A DNA stretch of 64,000 bases from Fluctibacter halophilus (GTDB lineage Bacteria > Pseudomonadota > Gammaproteobacteria > Enterobacterales > Alteromonadaceae). Below the pieces are notes generated by a model. The model was given only the letters and a program-made list of their open reading frames with translations. It was not told the origin of the DNA and did not search any database. The translations under genes and the position numbers were made by a program. The DNA is taken from the NCBI RefSeq assembly GCF_020687825.1, contig NZ_JAJEWP010000003.1, positions 270,433 to 334,432 of the forward strand, written 5' to 3'. Numbering within the stretch: the stretch's first letter is position 1; each line of letters begins with the position of its first letter. Of this stretch, positions 7,506-16,346 are shown one piece after another.

Positions 7506-8870
7506 ATGTCAAAATTTTTCCGCTGGTTTAAAAAAGACCAAGACACCGCAACTGATAACGCTGCGTCGCCTTCTGAACAGGATCTTCCAGCCGCTGATAC
7601 AGCCGAACACACTGATACGCCAGAAACATCCGTGGCGCCGAGTCAGGACCCTGCCCCTGCAGCCGCAGAAGAGCCGCCGGTACCGACACCTTCGCCGTTG
7701 CCGTCGGAAACACCCGAAGAACATCCCCAAACGTCGCTGGATGCACAGCCTGAGCCCATTGTTGAACAACAACCTGTGCAGCCATCTGAGCCTGCCAATG
7801 TTGTCACTGACGCACAGAGTGAAACCGCACAACACAGTGAGCCGGAGTTGGTTGAGTCCTCTGCAGCTGTCGACGTCGTTGAAGCGTCTGAACCGGCAGC
7901 AGAATCGTCGCCCAACGTCTCAGGTGACGGGACTGACGCAGAGCAAAAGCAAGGCTTTTTCTCCCGGTTAAAACGGGGATTGTCGCGCACCAAGGAAAAT
8001 ATCGGCTCTGGATTTGTTGGCTTGTTCAAAGGTAAAACCATTGATGACGAGCTGTTTGAGGAGCTTGAAACCCAGTTACTGATTGCCGACGTGGGCATGG
8101 ATACAACCACCCGTATCATCGATGAGCTGACCCAGTCGGCCAGTCGCGGGCAGCTGAAAGATGGTGAAGCCCTGTATGGCCTGTTACGTGAACAATTGTC
8201 GCAACTGTTGCACAAGGTGGAGCAACCGTTGACCGTGAACAACCAACAGGGGCCCTTCGTTATCCTGATGGTCGGTGTCAACGGTGTGGGTAAGACCACC
8301 ACCATCGGTAAGATGGCCAAACAGTTTCAGCAACAAGGCAAGAAAGTCATGTTGGCTGCCGGTGATACGTTCCGGGCCGCTGCCGTTGAGCAGTTACAAG
8401 TGTGGGGAGAGCGCAACAACATTCCCGTTATCGCCCAGCACACCGGTGCCGACAGTGCATCAGTGATTTACGACGCCGTTCAGGCGGCCAAGGCCCGCGG
8501 AGTGGATGTATTGATCGCTGATACGGCAGGCCGTTTGCAAAACAAAGATCACCTGATGGAAGAACTCAAAAAAGTGGTTCGGGTGATGAAAAAGCTGGAC
8601 GTGGAAGCGCCCCACGAGATCATGCTGACCCTGGATGCCGGTACCGGTCAGAATGCCATGAGTCAGGCACGGTTATTCCATGATGCGGTTGGTTTGACCG
8701 GGATTACGCTGACCAAGCTGGATGGTACAGCGAAGGGCGGCGTCATTTTTGCTATCGCAGATAAATTCGAGCTACCCATTCGCTATATCGGTGTGGGTGA
8801 AGCCATTGACGACTTGCGCACGTTTGACAGCCAACAGTTCGTCGATGCACTATTTAGCGAAAGCCAGTAA
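7506..8870 (+). CDS. ftsY: Signal recognition particle receptor FtsY
   Basis: SRP receptor GTPase that docks ribosome-SRP complexes at the SecYEG translocon. 454 residues: a long Pro/Ala/Glu-rich acidic A domain (about residues 15-145), a membrane-targeting amphipathic helix FFSRLKRGLSRTKENIG (151-167), then the N and G domains. GTPase motifs are GVNGVGKTTT (257-266), DTFRAAA, DTAGRLQ and TKLDGTAKGG. It begins the ftsY-ftsE-ftsX cluster; the ftsE start is 9 bases after its stop. Confidence 0.97.
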   Translation: MSKFFRWFKKDQDTATDNAASPSEQDLPAADTAEHTDTPETSVAPSQDPAPAAAEEPPVPTPSPLPSETPEEHPQTSLDAQPEPIVEQQPVQPSEPANVVTDAQSETAQHSEPELVESSAAVDVVEASEPAAESSPNVSGDGTDAEQKQGFFSRLKRGLSRTKENIGSGFVGLFKGKTIDDELFEELETQLLIADVGMDTTTRIIDELTQSASRGQLKDGEALYGLLREQLSQLLHKVEQPLTVNNQQGPFVILMVGVNGVGKTTTIGKMAKQFQQQGKKVMLAAGDTFRAAAVEQLQVWGERNNIPVIAQHTGADSASVIYDAVQAAKARGVDVLIADTAGRLQNKDHLMEELKKVVRVMKKLDVEAPHEIMLTLDAGTGQNAMSQARLFHDAVGLTGITLTKLDGTAKGGVIFAIADKFELPIRYIGVGEAIDDLRTFDSQQFVDALFSESQ

Positions 8871-8879
8871 GGACACGTT

Positions 8880-9584
8880 GTGATTAAATTCGAAAACGTC
8901 AGCAAGACCTACTCCGGTGGGCAGCAGGCCTTGCGTCAGGTCAACTTTCACATTGAGCCTGGTGAAATGGCGTTTTTGACCGGTCATTCCGGCGCGGGTA
9001 AAAGTACCCTGCTTAAGCTGATCAGCATCATGGAGCGGCCCACCGTTGGCAAAGTGCTGATCAACGGCCACGATCTGAACACTATCCACCGTCGTCAGAT
9101 TGCTTATATTCGTCGTGATATCGGAATGATTTTCCAAAGCCATCAGTTGCTGATGGACCGGACGGTGTTTGACAATGTCGCATTGCCGTTGGTGATTGAC
9201 GGATACTCACGCAAGGAAATCAATAAACGGGTCAGTGCCGCATTGGAAATGGTGGGGTTGCGCGATAAGGTGCGGAATCTGCCAATCATGCTTTCCGGTG
9301 GTGAGCAACAGCGGGTGGGTATTGCCCGTGCGGTGGTCAACAAACCGCCGTTGTTGTTAGCCGATGAGCCTACCGGCAACCTTGATCCCAAGTTATCGAT
9401 GGAAATCATTCGCCTGTTTGAAGAATTCAACCAGGCTGGGGTTTCGGTGTTTATTGCCACCCACGACCTGGGCCTGATTGCGCGCATGAAATACCGCACA
9501 CTCACCCTGCGTCAGGGACAGATGATCGACGATGGCTTGTCAGAGGACTGGCAAACGGATCCCTTGCAGGAGGACAGCCTGTGA
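8880..9584 (+). CDS. ftsE: Cell division ATP-binding protein FtsE
   Basis: 234-residue ABC ATPase that, with FtsX, activates periplasmic amidases at the septum through EnvC-type partners. Walker A GHSGAGKST, Q-loop FQSHQLL, ABC signature LSGGEQQR, Walker B LLLADEPTGNLD and H-loop ATHD are all intact. The start codon is GTG 8880 with AAGGA upstream. It overlaps ftsX by 4 bases (GTGA). About 12 residues longer at the C-terminus than E. coli FtsE. Confidence 0.96.
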   Translation: MIKFENVSKTYSGGQQALRQVNFHIEPGEMAFLTGHSGAGKSTLLKLISIMERPTVGKVLINGHDLNTIHRRQIAYIRRDIGMIFQSHQLLMDRTVFDNVALPLVIDGYSRKEINKRVSAALEMVGLRDKVRNLPIMLSGGEQQRVGIARAVVNKPPLLLADEPTGNLDPKLSMEIIRLFEEFNQAGVSVFIATHDLGLIARMKYRTLTLRQGQMIDDGLSEDWQTDPLQEDSL

Positions 9585-10561
9585 GTCTGTTATTTAAAGG
9601 CCGTCCCCAGGGCGCCCAGATGAGTCATATCAGCATGCTGCAACGGCTGATGATGTTTTTTGTCAGTCACGTTCGACAGGCATTAGGCAGTTTGGGCGAG
9701 TTGTGGCGGGCACCTGCCGCCAGCCTGATGACCATCGGTGTGCTGGGTCTCAGTATTACCCTGCCCAGCACCCTGTACGTGATGGTGAAAAATGCCGAGC
9801 AACTGAGCGCGGGTTGGGAGCAGGCGTCAGAGATATCCCTGTTCCTGCGTCAGGACACCCGTCCTGCCGACGTGCAGCAGTTGATTACCCGATTGTCGTT
9901 GTGGCCGGAAATCGACAGCCTGGTGCATATCAGCAAAGCCGATGCGCTGGAAGAATTCAAACAACTGTCCGGCTTTGGTGATGCGCTGACCCACCTCGAC
10001 AGTAACCCGTTGCCCGATGTGATCCTGGTGACCCCAACCGAGCGCCATGCAAGCCCATCCTCTGCCAGTCGATTACTGGACAAGTTGCGTAAAGAGCGGG
10101 AAGTGGAGCTCGGCAAGCTGGACATTGAATGGCTGGAAAGGTTGCACGGTTTTCTGGGCATTGCCCGGGACGTTGTCGGTGTGGTTGCATTGCTGCTGTT
10201 TCTGGCAGTGGTGCTGATCATTGGCAACACCATTCGACTCAACATTTCCAACAAGCGGGATGAAATTCTGGTCATGAAACTGGTGGGAGCCACTGACGCG
10301 TTTATCCATCGTCCTTTCCTGTATACCGGTTTCTGGTATGGCTTATTGGGTGGGATCCTCGCCTGGTTTGCCGTATCCCTGTTGCTGTGGTGGGTCGATG
10401 GCAGTATCCGATATGTCAGCAGTCTGTATCAAAGCCCGTTTGAACTCAGCGGTTTGAGTGCGTCGGATTTGCTGCTGATGTTGGCGATGTCAGTGATGCT
10501 GGGCCTGGCGGGTTCGATGATATCCGTGCACCGGCATGTGCGTGAAATAGAGCCCCGGTAA
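9581..10561 (+). CDS. ftsX: Cell division protein FtsX
   Basis: 326-residue four-pass membrane partner of FtsE. An N-terminal cytoplasmic tail is followed by TM1 (around SLMTIGVLGLSITLPSTLYVM), a periplasmic ECD with EISLFLRQDTRPADVQQL and the LPDVILVTP region, then the C-terminal FtsX-type permease domain with VGVVALLLFLAVVLIIGNTIRL, KRDEILVMKLVGATDAFI and two further helices. The GTG start overlaps the ftsE stop. In E. coli rpoH follows immediately, but here two minus-strand genes intervene. Confidence 0.95.
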   Translation: MSLLFKGRPQGAQMSHISMLQRLMMFFVSHVRQALGSLGELWRAPAASLMTIGVLGLSITLPSTLYVMVKNAEQLSAGWEQASEISLFLRQDTRPADVQQLITRLSLWPEIDSLVHISKADALEEFKQLSGFGDALTHLDSNPLPDVILVTPTERHASPSSASRLLDKLRKEREVELGKLDIEWLERLHGFLGIARDVVGVVALLLFLAVVLIIGNTIRLNISNKRDEILVMKLVGATDAFIHRPFLYTGFWYGLLGGILAWFAVSLLLWWVDGSIRYVSSLYQSPFELSGLSASDLLLMLAMSVMLGLAGSMISVHRHVREIEPR

Positions 10562-10583
10562 GACACCAGGGCACGTGTCGGAT

Positions 10584-11825
10584 TTACTGAACGTGAGGTT
10601 TGGGGAAATGCGGTGATATGGTCTGACGTACACTGTTGCCCCACAATACCGCTTCATTGAACAGACCATGCACCCGTTTCTGATCAAGCTGCAGTGCATC
10701 GGAAACCCGTTTGACTTTCAGCCAGGTGGCACTTTCAAATGCCCGCGCCAGCAGCAGGAACAAGGCGAAGTCATTTTGCCCGCCGCATAAGGCGAACTTC
10801 ACTTCATCCACAATCGGCATTTTCTCGACCAGTTCCTTCATCGGTTGATCGAGCAACGCATCCAGCAATGAGAACAGGCCAACCATAAAACCGGTGGGTG
10901 GATTGTCACCAAAGGCCTTTTCTTTGGCCAGCGAATCACAGAACCGTGCCCGCACCAGCGACATATGGATCAACTCCATCGGCTTGTCATCGGTCAGGTT
11001 AGCCAACGCCAGCAAAGCGATGAACTTTTTAATTTCCACTTCGCCCATGTAGGTCAGGGCATGGCGCAAAGAGGTAATTTTATAGCGCTTGTTGATCAAC
11101 GGGTTATTGATAAAACGCAGCAGCATGTACGACAGACCCACATCCCGCTCGATGATTTCATTGATGCTGTCGATGTTAAACGAGCGACTGGAGGCTTCGC
11201 TGATCAATTGCACCAGTGCCAGTTTGGACGTGGGCAGTTGGCCACCGGCCAGCGATTCCGGCTTGGAAAAGAAATAGCCCTGGAAATAGTCGAAACCGAG
11301 GTTTTTGTAAGTCAGAAACTGTTGTTGGGTTTCAACTTCTTCGGCCACCAGTTTGACATTGGCATTCAGTAGCCCGGGGATTTTCTGCGCGATATGCTGA
11401 TGTTTGTGTTGTCCGACATCCACTTTGACAATGTCGACGAGGGGCAGCAAACCATGGGCATCCTGCTCCAGCATCGGATCATCAATGGCCAATTGGAACC
11501 CCATGTTCTTGATTTGTTTGCAGGCTTCGAGCAATCCATGGTTGGTGGTACCCGGCTCTTCAATTTCGACCACCACCGTCTGCGGATCCAGCGTGGCAGG
11601 CAGCCCTTTGAGCAGGGTGTCGCGCTGAAAATTGATAAACGCGGTTTTCTGACAGGAGATATCATCCAACCCCAGCTTCAGGGTTTCTCTGGCCATGCGC
11701 TCGGCTTTGTCGTCATCGGCATGGTCGGGATAGCAGTTGGCTACGCCGTCCCTGAACAATAATTCATACGCGTAAACCTCTTTTTCACCATCCAATATGG
11801 GTTGTCGCGCGATAAAAGCGAACAT
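10584..11825 (-). CDS. EAL and HDOD domain protein, copy 1
   Basis: 413-residue two-domain protein: an EAL-like domain (about 1-200) followed by an HDOD domain (about 200-400), the YuxH-type architecture. The EAL motif reads YELLFRD instead of EALLR-type, and the ExxR/KxD catalytic set is degenerate, so cyclic-di-GMP hydrolysis is doubtful; a binding or signalling role is more likely. HDOD features are ERDVGLSYMLLRFINNPLINKR, ITSLRHALTYMGEVEIKKFIALLALA and NPPTGFMVGLFSLLDALLDQ. The start is ATG 11823-11825 with AGGAAGGA upstream; the frame extends 25 more codons without support. Clear paralogue of the next gene, 153 bases upstream. Confidence 0.88.
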   Translation of the reverse strand: MFAFIARQPILDGEKEVYAYELLFRDGVANCYPDHADDDKAERMARETLKLGLDDISCQKTAFINFQRDTLLKGLPATLDPQTVVVEIEEPGTTNHGLLEACKQIKNMGFQLAIDDPMLEQDAHGLLPLVDIVKVDVGQHKHQHIAQKIPGLLNANVKLVAEEVETQQQFLTYKNLGFDYFQGYFFSKPESLAGGQLPTSKLALVQLISEASSRSFNIDSINEIIERDVGLSYMLLRFINNPLINKRYKITSLRHALTYMGEVEIKKFIALLALANLTDDKPMELIHMSLVRARFCDSLAKEKAFGDNPPTGFMVGLFSLLDALLDQPMKELVEKMPIVDEVKFALCGGQNDFALFLLLARAFESATWLKVKRVSDALQLDQKRVHGLFNEAVLWGNSVRQTISPHFPKPHVQ

Positions 11826-11978
11826 TCGTCCTTCCTCAACATGGGTCTGCAATTTGTTGTTATTGTTGTGATCGCCATTTTGTATAGTCGATTTGGTCAA
11901 AATGGCTGCGCTAACGTCAAATGTATACTACCAAGCGGGGGCAGGTCTAGGAAAGGTGCGCGGGAAGCGACCAATCAC

Positions 11979-13208
11979 TTAAGCATTTGTGTTTTTAAGG
12001 CTGCCTGACATGGAAGCACCCCATTTGATTGCCTCGATATAAAACTGATGCAGCAGGGATTCAGTAATGTTCAACTGCTGGCTCAATATCGAAATTCGCT
12101 GCCAATGGCCGGTTTCCAGCGCGATGGCAGTGTTCAGATACAAGCGTAGATCGCTTTCTTCACCACACAGTGCCTGTTTGACATCTTCCCGCAGGGGTAG
12201 TTTGTCCATCAGTTGTTGCATGGTTTGATCAAGCATCGCATCCAGCAGTGAAAACAATCCGACCAGAAAGCCGGTGGGTGGATTGTCGCTATCTTTGCGT
12301 GCATGCGCCATCAGTTCACAAAATTTGGCCCGAACCAGTGACATATTGGCCAGTTCAAGGGGTTTGTTATCGCCCAGGTTGGCCAGCGCCAACAAGGCAA
12401 CAAACTTTTTCACCTCCACTTCACCCATGTAGGTGAGGGCGTGACGCAAAGAGGTGATTTTATTGCGTTTATTGATGATGGGATTGTTGATAAAGCGCAG
12501 CAACATATAGGATAAGGCCACGTCACGTTCGATGATGCTGTTGATACGATCAAAGTCAAACCGTGTACTGCTGCTGGCTTCCATCAACTCCAGCAACAGC
12601 AGCTTGGCGTTTGGGATGCTTTTTTGCCGGATGACTTCCGGTCTGGCGAAGTAATAGCCCTGGAAATACTGATACCCCAACTGCGCACATTGTTCATACT
12701 GCTCCCGGGTTTCAACCCGTTCAGCCAGCCATTTAACGCGCAGATCCTTGAATTCTTGCTGCTTGGTTAATAGTAAACCAGGGTCTGCATGGGAAATGTC
12801 GACTTTTACGTAATGCACGTAGGGCAAAAAGGGATCCCATTTAGGATTAAAGTCGTAGTCATCAAGAGCGATGCGGTAGCCGAGATCGCGAATGTGCTTA
12901 CAGGCTTCAATCAACTTAGGGTTGATGTCAACGGTTTCGACAATCTCGATCACCACACTGGACGGATCGAGAGACGTTGGGAAACGGTACAGCAGGGTAT
13001 CCTGATGGAAATTGATGAATGCCAGTTTGCCGCCGGTGATTTCTTCTACCCCGAGGGTCAGGTGGCTGCCGGTCAGCAGTTTTGAGGTTGCTTCGTCAGG
13101 TTGAATGTCAGGAAAGCAGTTGTTTTCGCTATCACGAAACAACAGCTCGTAGGCAAACACATTTTGCTTAACGTCGGTAATGACTTGACGGGCTACATAA
13201 GCAAACAC
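11979..13208 (-). CDS. EAL and HDOD domain protein, copy 2
   Basis: 409-residue paralogue of the gene at 10584-11825, alike over its full length (for example MFAYVARQ, YELLFRD, IINKRNKITSLRHALTYMGEVEVKKFVALLALANL, NPPTGFLVGLFSLLDAML). The EAL domain is similarly degenerate. The start is GTG 13206-13208 with GAGGAG six bases before it. Both copies point away from rpoH and toward ftsX. Probably a tandem duplication followed by divergence; they may share one transcript or have separate promoters. The signal sensed is unknown. Confidence 0.88.
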   Translation of the reverse strand: MFAYVARQVITDVKQNVFAYELLFRDSENNCFPDIQPDEATSKLLTGSHLTLGVEEITGGKLAFINFHQDTLLYRFPTSLDPSSVVIEIVETVDINPKLIEACKHIRDLGYRIALDDYDFNPKWDPFLPYVHYVKVDISHADPGLLLTKQQEFKDLRVKWLAERVETREQYEQCAQLGYQYFQGYYFARPEVIRQKSIPNAKLLLLELMEASSSTRFDFDRINSIIERDVALSYMLLRFINNPIINKRNKITSLRHALTYMGEVEVKKFVALLALANLGDNKPLELANMSLVRAKFCELMAHARKDSDNPPTGFLVGLFSLLDAMLDQTMQQLMDKLPLREDVKQALCGEESDLRLYLNTAIALETGHWQRISILSQQLNITESLLHQFYIEAIKWGASMSGSLKNTNA

Positions 13209-13346
13209 GGCGGCTCCTCAATGGAAATGAAAAAGAGGATTGCAACACTCTGTTGCAATTGGGTTGGTTACTGACATCAGATTGTCACGTAATTTTGTTA
13301 TACATCAAGCCTATACAATATTCAGGTTTTTTGTGTCGGCTGAATG

Positions 13347-13374
13347 GGAATTTTTTGTCATTATTACGGTCTAT
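13347..13374 (+). promoter_or_regulatory. Sigma-E-like promoter of rpoH
   Basis: GGAATTT (13347-13353), a 15-nt spacer and GTCTAT (13369-13374) resemble the sigma-E consensus GGAACTT-N15/16-GTCTAA, about 75 nt before the rpoH start. E. coli rpoH is known to have a sigma-E promoter (P3). Called by eye. Confidence 0.5.
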
Positions 13375-13448
13375 TCAGGTGGCAAAACTCTGGCACCCCG
13401 GCAGTGCCTTTGATAGACTACTTGGCCGGATAAATGGATGAGGTGAAT

Positions 13449-14300
13449 ATGAGCTCAAACATGCAATCACTAGCATTAAGCGTTCCTCACAGTGGCAGCA
13501 TTGAAACATACATGCAGGCTGTCAGCAGCATTGACATGCTCAGTGCCGAGGAAGAACGTTCTCTTGCTGTACGCTTGCAACAGGAAGGTGATTTAGAGGC
13601 AGCCCGTAAGCTGATCATGTCACACCTGCGCTTTGTGGTGCATATCGCAAAATCGTATTCCGGATATGGCTTGCCCCAGGCGGATCTTATCCAGGAAGGC
13701 AATATCGGCTTGATGAAGGCCGTTAAGCGTTTCGACCCCAGTGTCGGAGTACGCCTGGTGTCCTTTGCTGTGCACTGGATTAAGGCTGAAATTCACGAGT
13801 TTGTGCTGCGTAACTGGCGCATCGTGAAGGTCGCCACCACCAAAGCGCAACGTAAGCTGTTCTTCAACCTGCGCAAAGCCAAAAAGCGCCTGGGATGGTT
13901 CACCCATGAAGAAGTTCAGAAAGTGGCTGACGAACTGGGTGTAAGCACCAAAGAAGTGCTGCAGATGGAAGCGCGCATGAGCAGTCAGGATCAGGCATTC
14001 GATTTGTCTGCCGACGATGATGACAGCGGTAGCTTCGCACCGGTTCAGTACCTTGAAGACAAGAGTGAAGACGTTGAGTCCCAGGTGATCAATGATGACT
14101 GGGATAAGAACGCCGCTGACCGTTTGTATTCAGCGATCAAAACCCTGGATGAACGTAGCCAGCACATTATTCAAACCCGCTGGTTGGCTGATGAAAAGAC
14201 CACGTTGCAGGATCTGGCTGACAAATACGACGTGTCTGCCGAGCGAGTCCGGCAAATCGAAAAGAATGCAATGAAGAAGCTCCAGGCCGCGATGGCGTAG
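13449..14300 (+). CDS. rpoH: RNA polymerase sigma-32 (heat-shock) factor
   Basis: 283-residue sigma-32. Region 2 contains [35 protein letters not shown] and [30 protein letters not shown]. The RpoH-specific box [17 protein letters not shown] follows, then region 3, an acidic linker, and region 4 [30 protein letters not shown]. It directs heat-shock transcription. The start is ATG 13449 ([10 protein letters not shown], matching the E. coli MTDKMQSLAL start), with GAGGTG just before it; an in-frame ATG at 13434 is less likely. A sigma-E-like promoter lies upstream and a strong terminator downstream, so it is probably monocistronic. Confidence 0.98.
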   Translation: MSSNMQSLALSVPHSGSIETYMQAVSSIDMLSAEEERSLAVRLQQEGDLEAARKLIMSHLRFVVHIAKSYSGYGLPQADLIQEGNIGLMKAVKRFDPSVGVRLVSFAVHWIKAEIHEFVLRNWRIVKVATTKAQRKLFFNLRKAKKRLGWFTHEEVQKVADELGVSTKEVLQMEARMSSQDQAFDLSADDDDSGSFAPVQYLEDKSEDVESQVINDDWDKNAADRLYSAIKTLDERSQHIIQTRWLADEKTTLQDLADKYDVSAERVRQIEKNAMKKLQAAMA

Positions 14301-14322
14301 GGATTCTTTATCACTGTTTTAG

Positions 14323-14354
14323 AAAACGCGGTCCATAGTGGCCGCGTTTTTTTT
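14323..14354 (+). terminator. Rho-independent terminator of rpoH
   Basis: Perfect stem AAAACGCGG/CCGCGTTTT enclosing a small inner CCA/TGG stem, followed by a run of eight T in total. Starts 22 bases after the rpoH stop. Confidence 0.9.
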
Positions 14355-14449
14355 GCGCGTGGTTAACGGACAGTCGTCTTGCATGGTCACGCCACGATTG
14401 TATAACCTGCTGACTCGCGAGCCACGCAGCGATGAACAAGGAGAAATGC

Positions 14450-14884
14450 ATGAAAGTACTGCAAGGAAAAGGGCACTGTTTGTGTAAGGCGGTGACGGTA
14501 ACGGCGGATAGCGTTAAAGCCTCTGTGGGTGCATGCCACTGTTCGATGTGCAGAACCTGGGGCGGTGGACCTTTGCTCGCATTGGAATGCGGCAGCGACG
14601 TACACTTTACCGGGCAAGACAATATTGGGCGGTTTGCATCATCAGACTGGGCTGAGCGTGGCTTCTGTCGGCGTTGTGGTACGCACCTGTTTTATCACCT
14701 GCGTGAACAGGATGCGTATATTCTGCCTGCCGGTCTGCTGGATCTGTCAGCGGAGTTGATGCTCGACCATGAAATTTTTGTCGATGAACAACCCCCGTAT
14801 TATTGCTTTGCCAATGATACGCGCAAGATGACGGGTGCCGAGGTTTTTGCCGCTTATGCACCACCGGATCAAGAAAAAGAATAA
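14450..14884 (+). CDS. GFA family zinc protein
   Basis: 144-residue protein of the GFA (glutathione-dependent formaldehyde-activating enzyme-like) family. Zinc motifs are GHCLCKAVT near the N-terminus, ACHCSMCRTWGGG and FCRRCGTHLFYHL. Most bacterial GFA proteins of this size are not proven to act on formaldehyde, so I give only the family name. The start is ATG 14450 after AAGGAGAAATGC; the open frame begins 18 bases earlier without a Shine-Dalgarno. Isolated: the rpoH terminator lies upstream and the convergent fabY-like gene ends 11 bases after its stop. Confidence 0.85.
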   Translation: MKVLQGKGHCLCKAVTVTADSVKASVGACHCSMCRTWGGGPLLALECGSDVHFTGQDNIGRFASSDWAERGFCRRCGTHLFYHLREQDAYILPAGLLDLSAELMLDHEIFVDEQPPYYCFANDTRKMTGAEVFAAYAPPDQEKE

Positions 14885-14895
14885 TAAGTCTTTAA

Positions 14896-15810
14896 TTATG
14901 GTGTGGGGTCATCCCGACTGGGCAATACCCAGTAGACCCCTTTGAATTCGGCCACCGGTGTGTCACCGTCGAGAATATCAACCTGCAGCTTGATACAGCT
15001 TTTTTTCTTCCGTTCAAGCAGGCTGAATTTGCCGTCCAGGGTCTCTATATTGCAGATTGCACGGGGCTCCTGAGTGATTGGCTTGTGATAGTGAATATCC
15101 CCGTCACCGAGCACGATCTCACCGGTTAAATCTTTCTCTTTTAATTTAAGAAAAATCATTCCCCAACCTGTCAGTGTGGCCAGTGAAAAAATGCTGCCAG
15201 CAAACATGGTGCCGTGCAGGTTAATGTTTTTATTCAACGAGGCTCTGACTTCGAGTGTGCTGCCACTGTATTGGTGCAGCTTGATGCCCATTTGTTCCGA
15301 GATGGGGATGGTGTCGTGCCAGGTTTCCTGTAACAGCTGGCACCACTTGGGATGTAACATGATGGTGTTCATGTCTGTCAGTTGCTTCACCATCTGCTGG
15401 CGCCGCAACTGGCCTAATTCATTGGGGGCTTCCTGTTCAACCTCAAATCCGCAGGCTGAGAAAAATGGGATAGACAGCTCGCGGCTGTTGGTCACCAGTC
15501 GGGTAGCCCCCTGTCGGCGCGCTTCGTTTTCCAGTGCGGAAAGCACCAGCTTACCCAGTCCTTTACCTTCGGCGGACTTGGCCACCGCAATATGGCGGAT
15601 CTGGGCTTCTTCAGCGGTGTTGAGGTGCACGCGCCCAACGGCCACCACGTTGCCCTGACTGTCACGCACCATACGGTGCTCACCAACCGTTTCGTATTCG
15701 TCTTTTTCGGAACCAAGAGGGAAATTCCACGGTTGGCGCAAACGCTCCCAACGCAGGTGAAAATAGTGTTCGAAATCCTCGTCACTGATAGGGGTATCAA
15801 CTTTGTACAT
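14896..15810 (-). CDS. fabY: Bifunctional GNAT acetyltransferase/hotdog thioesterase-like protein (YiiD/FabY family)
   Basis: 304-residue fusion. The N-terminal GNAT domain (about 1-150) has RMVRDSQGNVVAVGRVH and the acetyl-CoA loop VAKSAEGKGLGKLVL. The C-terminal hotdog domain (about 155-300) has NINLHGTMFAGSIFSLATLTGWGM and GDIHYHKPI. The same fusion is E. coli YiiD, which lies next to dtd and yihY; those genes are also here, which supports orthology. E. coli YiiD has been linked to fatty-acid synthesis initiation, hence the symbol. The exact reaction in this organism is inferred only. Same direction as dtd, pip and yihY. Confidence 0.85.
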   Translation of the reverse strand: MYKVDTPISDEDFEHYFHLRWERLRQPWNFPLGSEKDEYETVGEHRMVRDSQGNVVAVGRVHLNTAEEAQIRHIAVAKSAEGKGLGKLVLSALENEARRQGATRLVTNSRELSIPFFSACGFEVEQEAPNELGQLRRQQMVKQLTDMNTIMLHPKWCQLLQETWHDTIPISEQMGIKLHQYSGSTLEVRASLNKNINLHGTMFAGSIFSLATLTGWGMIFLKLKEKDLTGEIVLGDGDIHYHKPITQEPRAICNIETLDGKFSLLERKKKSCIKLQVDILDGDTPVAEFKGVYWVLPSRDDPTP

Positions 15811-15908
15811 GGCTGCCAGTGGTTCCTTTTAACCCCCTGTAAATCGGGGTGGTTGCGACAAGCGAATTTACCATTTAATCCCAACTTGGGGCAGACAGCA
15901 AGGACTGT

Positions 15909-16346
15909 TTAGCTTTGTAACAGAAAGGTCACCGGGCCGTCGTTGGTCAGTGAAACCTGCATGTCGGCGCCGAATTGACCGCTTTGTACTGCGATTCCTT
16001 TGCTGCCGGCGTAATCGAGGGCGTAGTGGTACAGTTGTTCTCCCAGGGCCGGGCTGGCGCCGCGGGAAAAGCCGGGACGATTACCTTTTTGGGTGTCGGC
16101 GACCAAAGTGAACTGAGATACGATCAATAGCTGGCCGCTGACTTGTTGCAGGTTGAGATTCATTTTGCCGGCTTCATCACTGAATATCCGGTAGGCGAGT
16201 ACTTTATCGATCAACTTGCGGGCACTGGCTTCGGTATCTTCTTTTTCCACCCCCAGCAACAACAGAATACCCTGTTCGATGGCTCCGACCGTTTGTTGAT
16301 TGACGTCTACCCGCGCCTCGCGTACCCGTTGTATCAGTCCTTTCAT
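15909..16346 (-). CDS. dtd: D-aminoacyl-tRNA deacylase
   Basis: 145-residue DTD, which removes D-amino acids (and mischarged Gly) from tRNA. Characteristic are the N-terminal [13 protein letters not shown], the [23 protein letters not shown] block (active-site SQFTL motif) and the C-terminal LTNDGPVTF, containing the cross-subunit Gly-Pro motif (NxGP type). The start is ATG 16344-16346, which overlaps the pip stop as ATGA; the longer open frame upstream is a shadow inside pip. Translational coupling to pip is likely. Confidence 0.97.
   Translation of the reverse strand: MKGLIQRVREARVDVNQQTVGAIEQGILLLLGVEKEDTEASARKLIDKVLAYRIFSDEAGKMNLNLQQVSGQLLIVSQFTLVADTQKGNRPGFSRGASPALGEQLYHYALDYAGSKGIAVQSGQFGADMQVSLTNDGPVTFLLQS

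Noticed and set aside
15830..15860. Terminator upstream of dtd/fabY junction
   Set aside because: ACCCC/GGGGT stem is short and not followed by a T-run.
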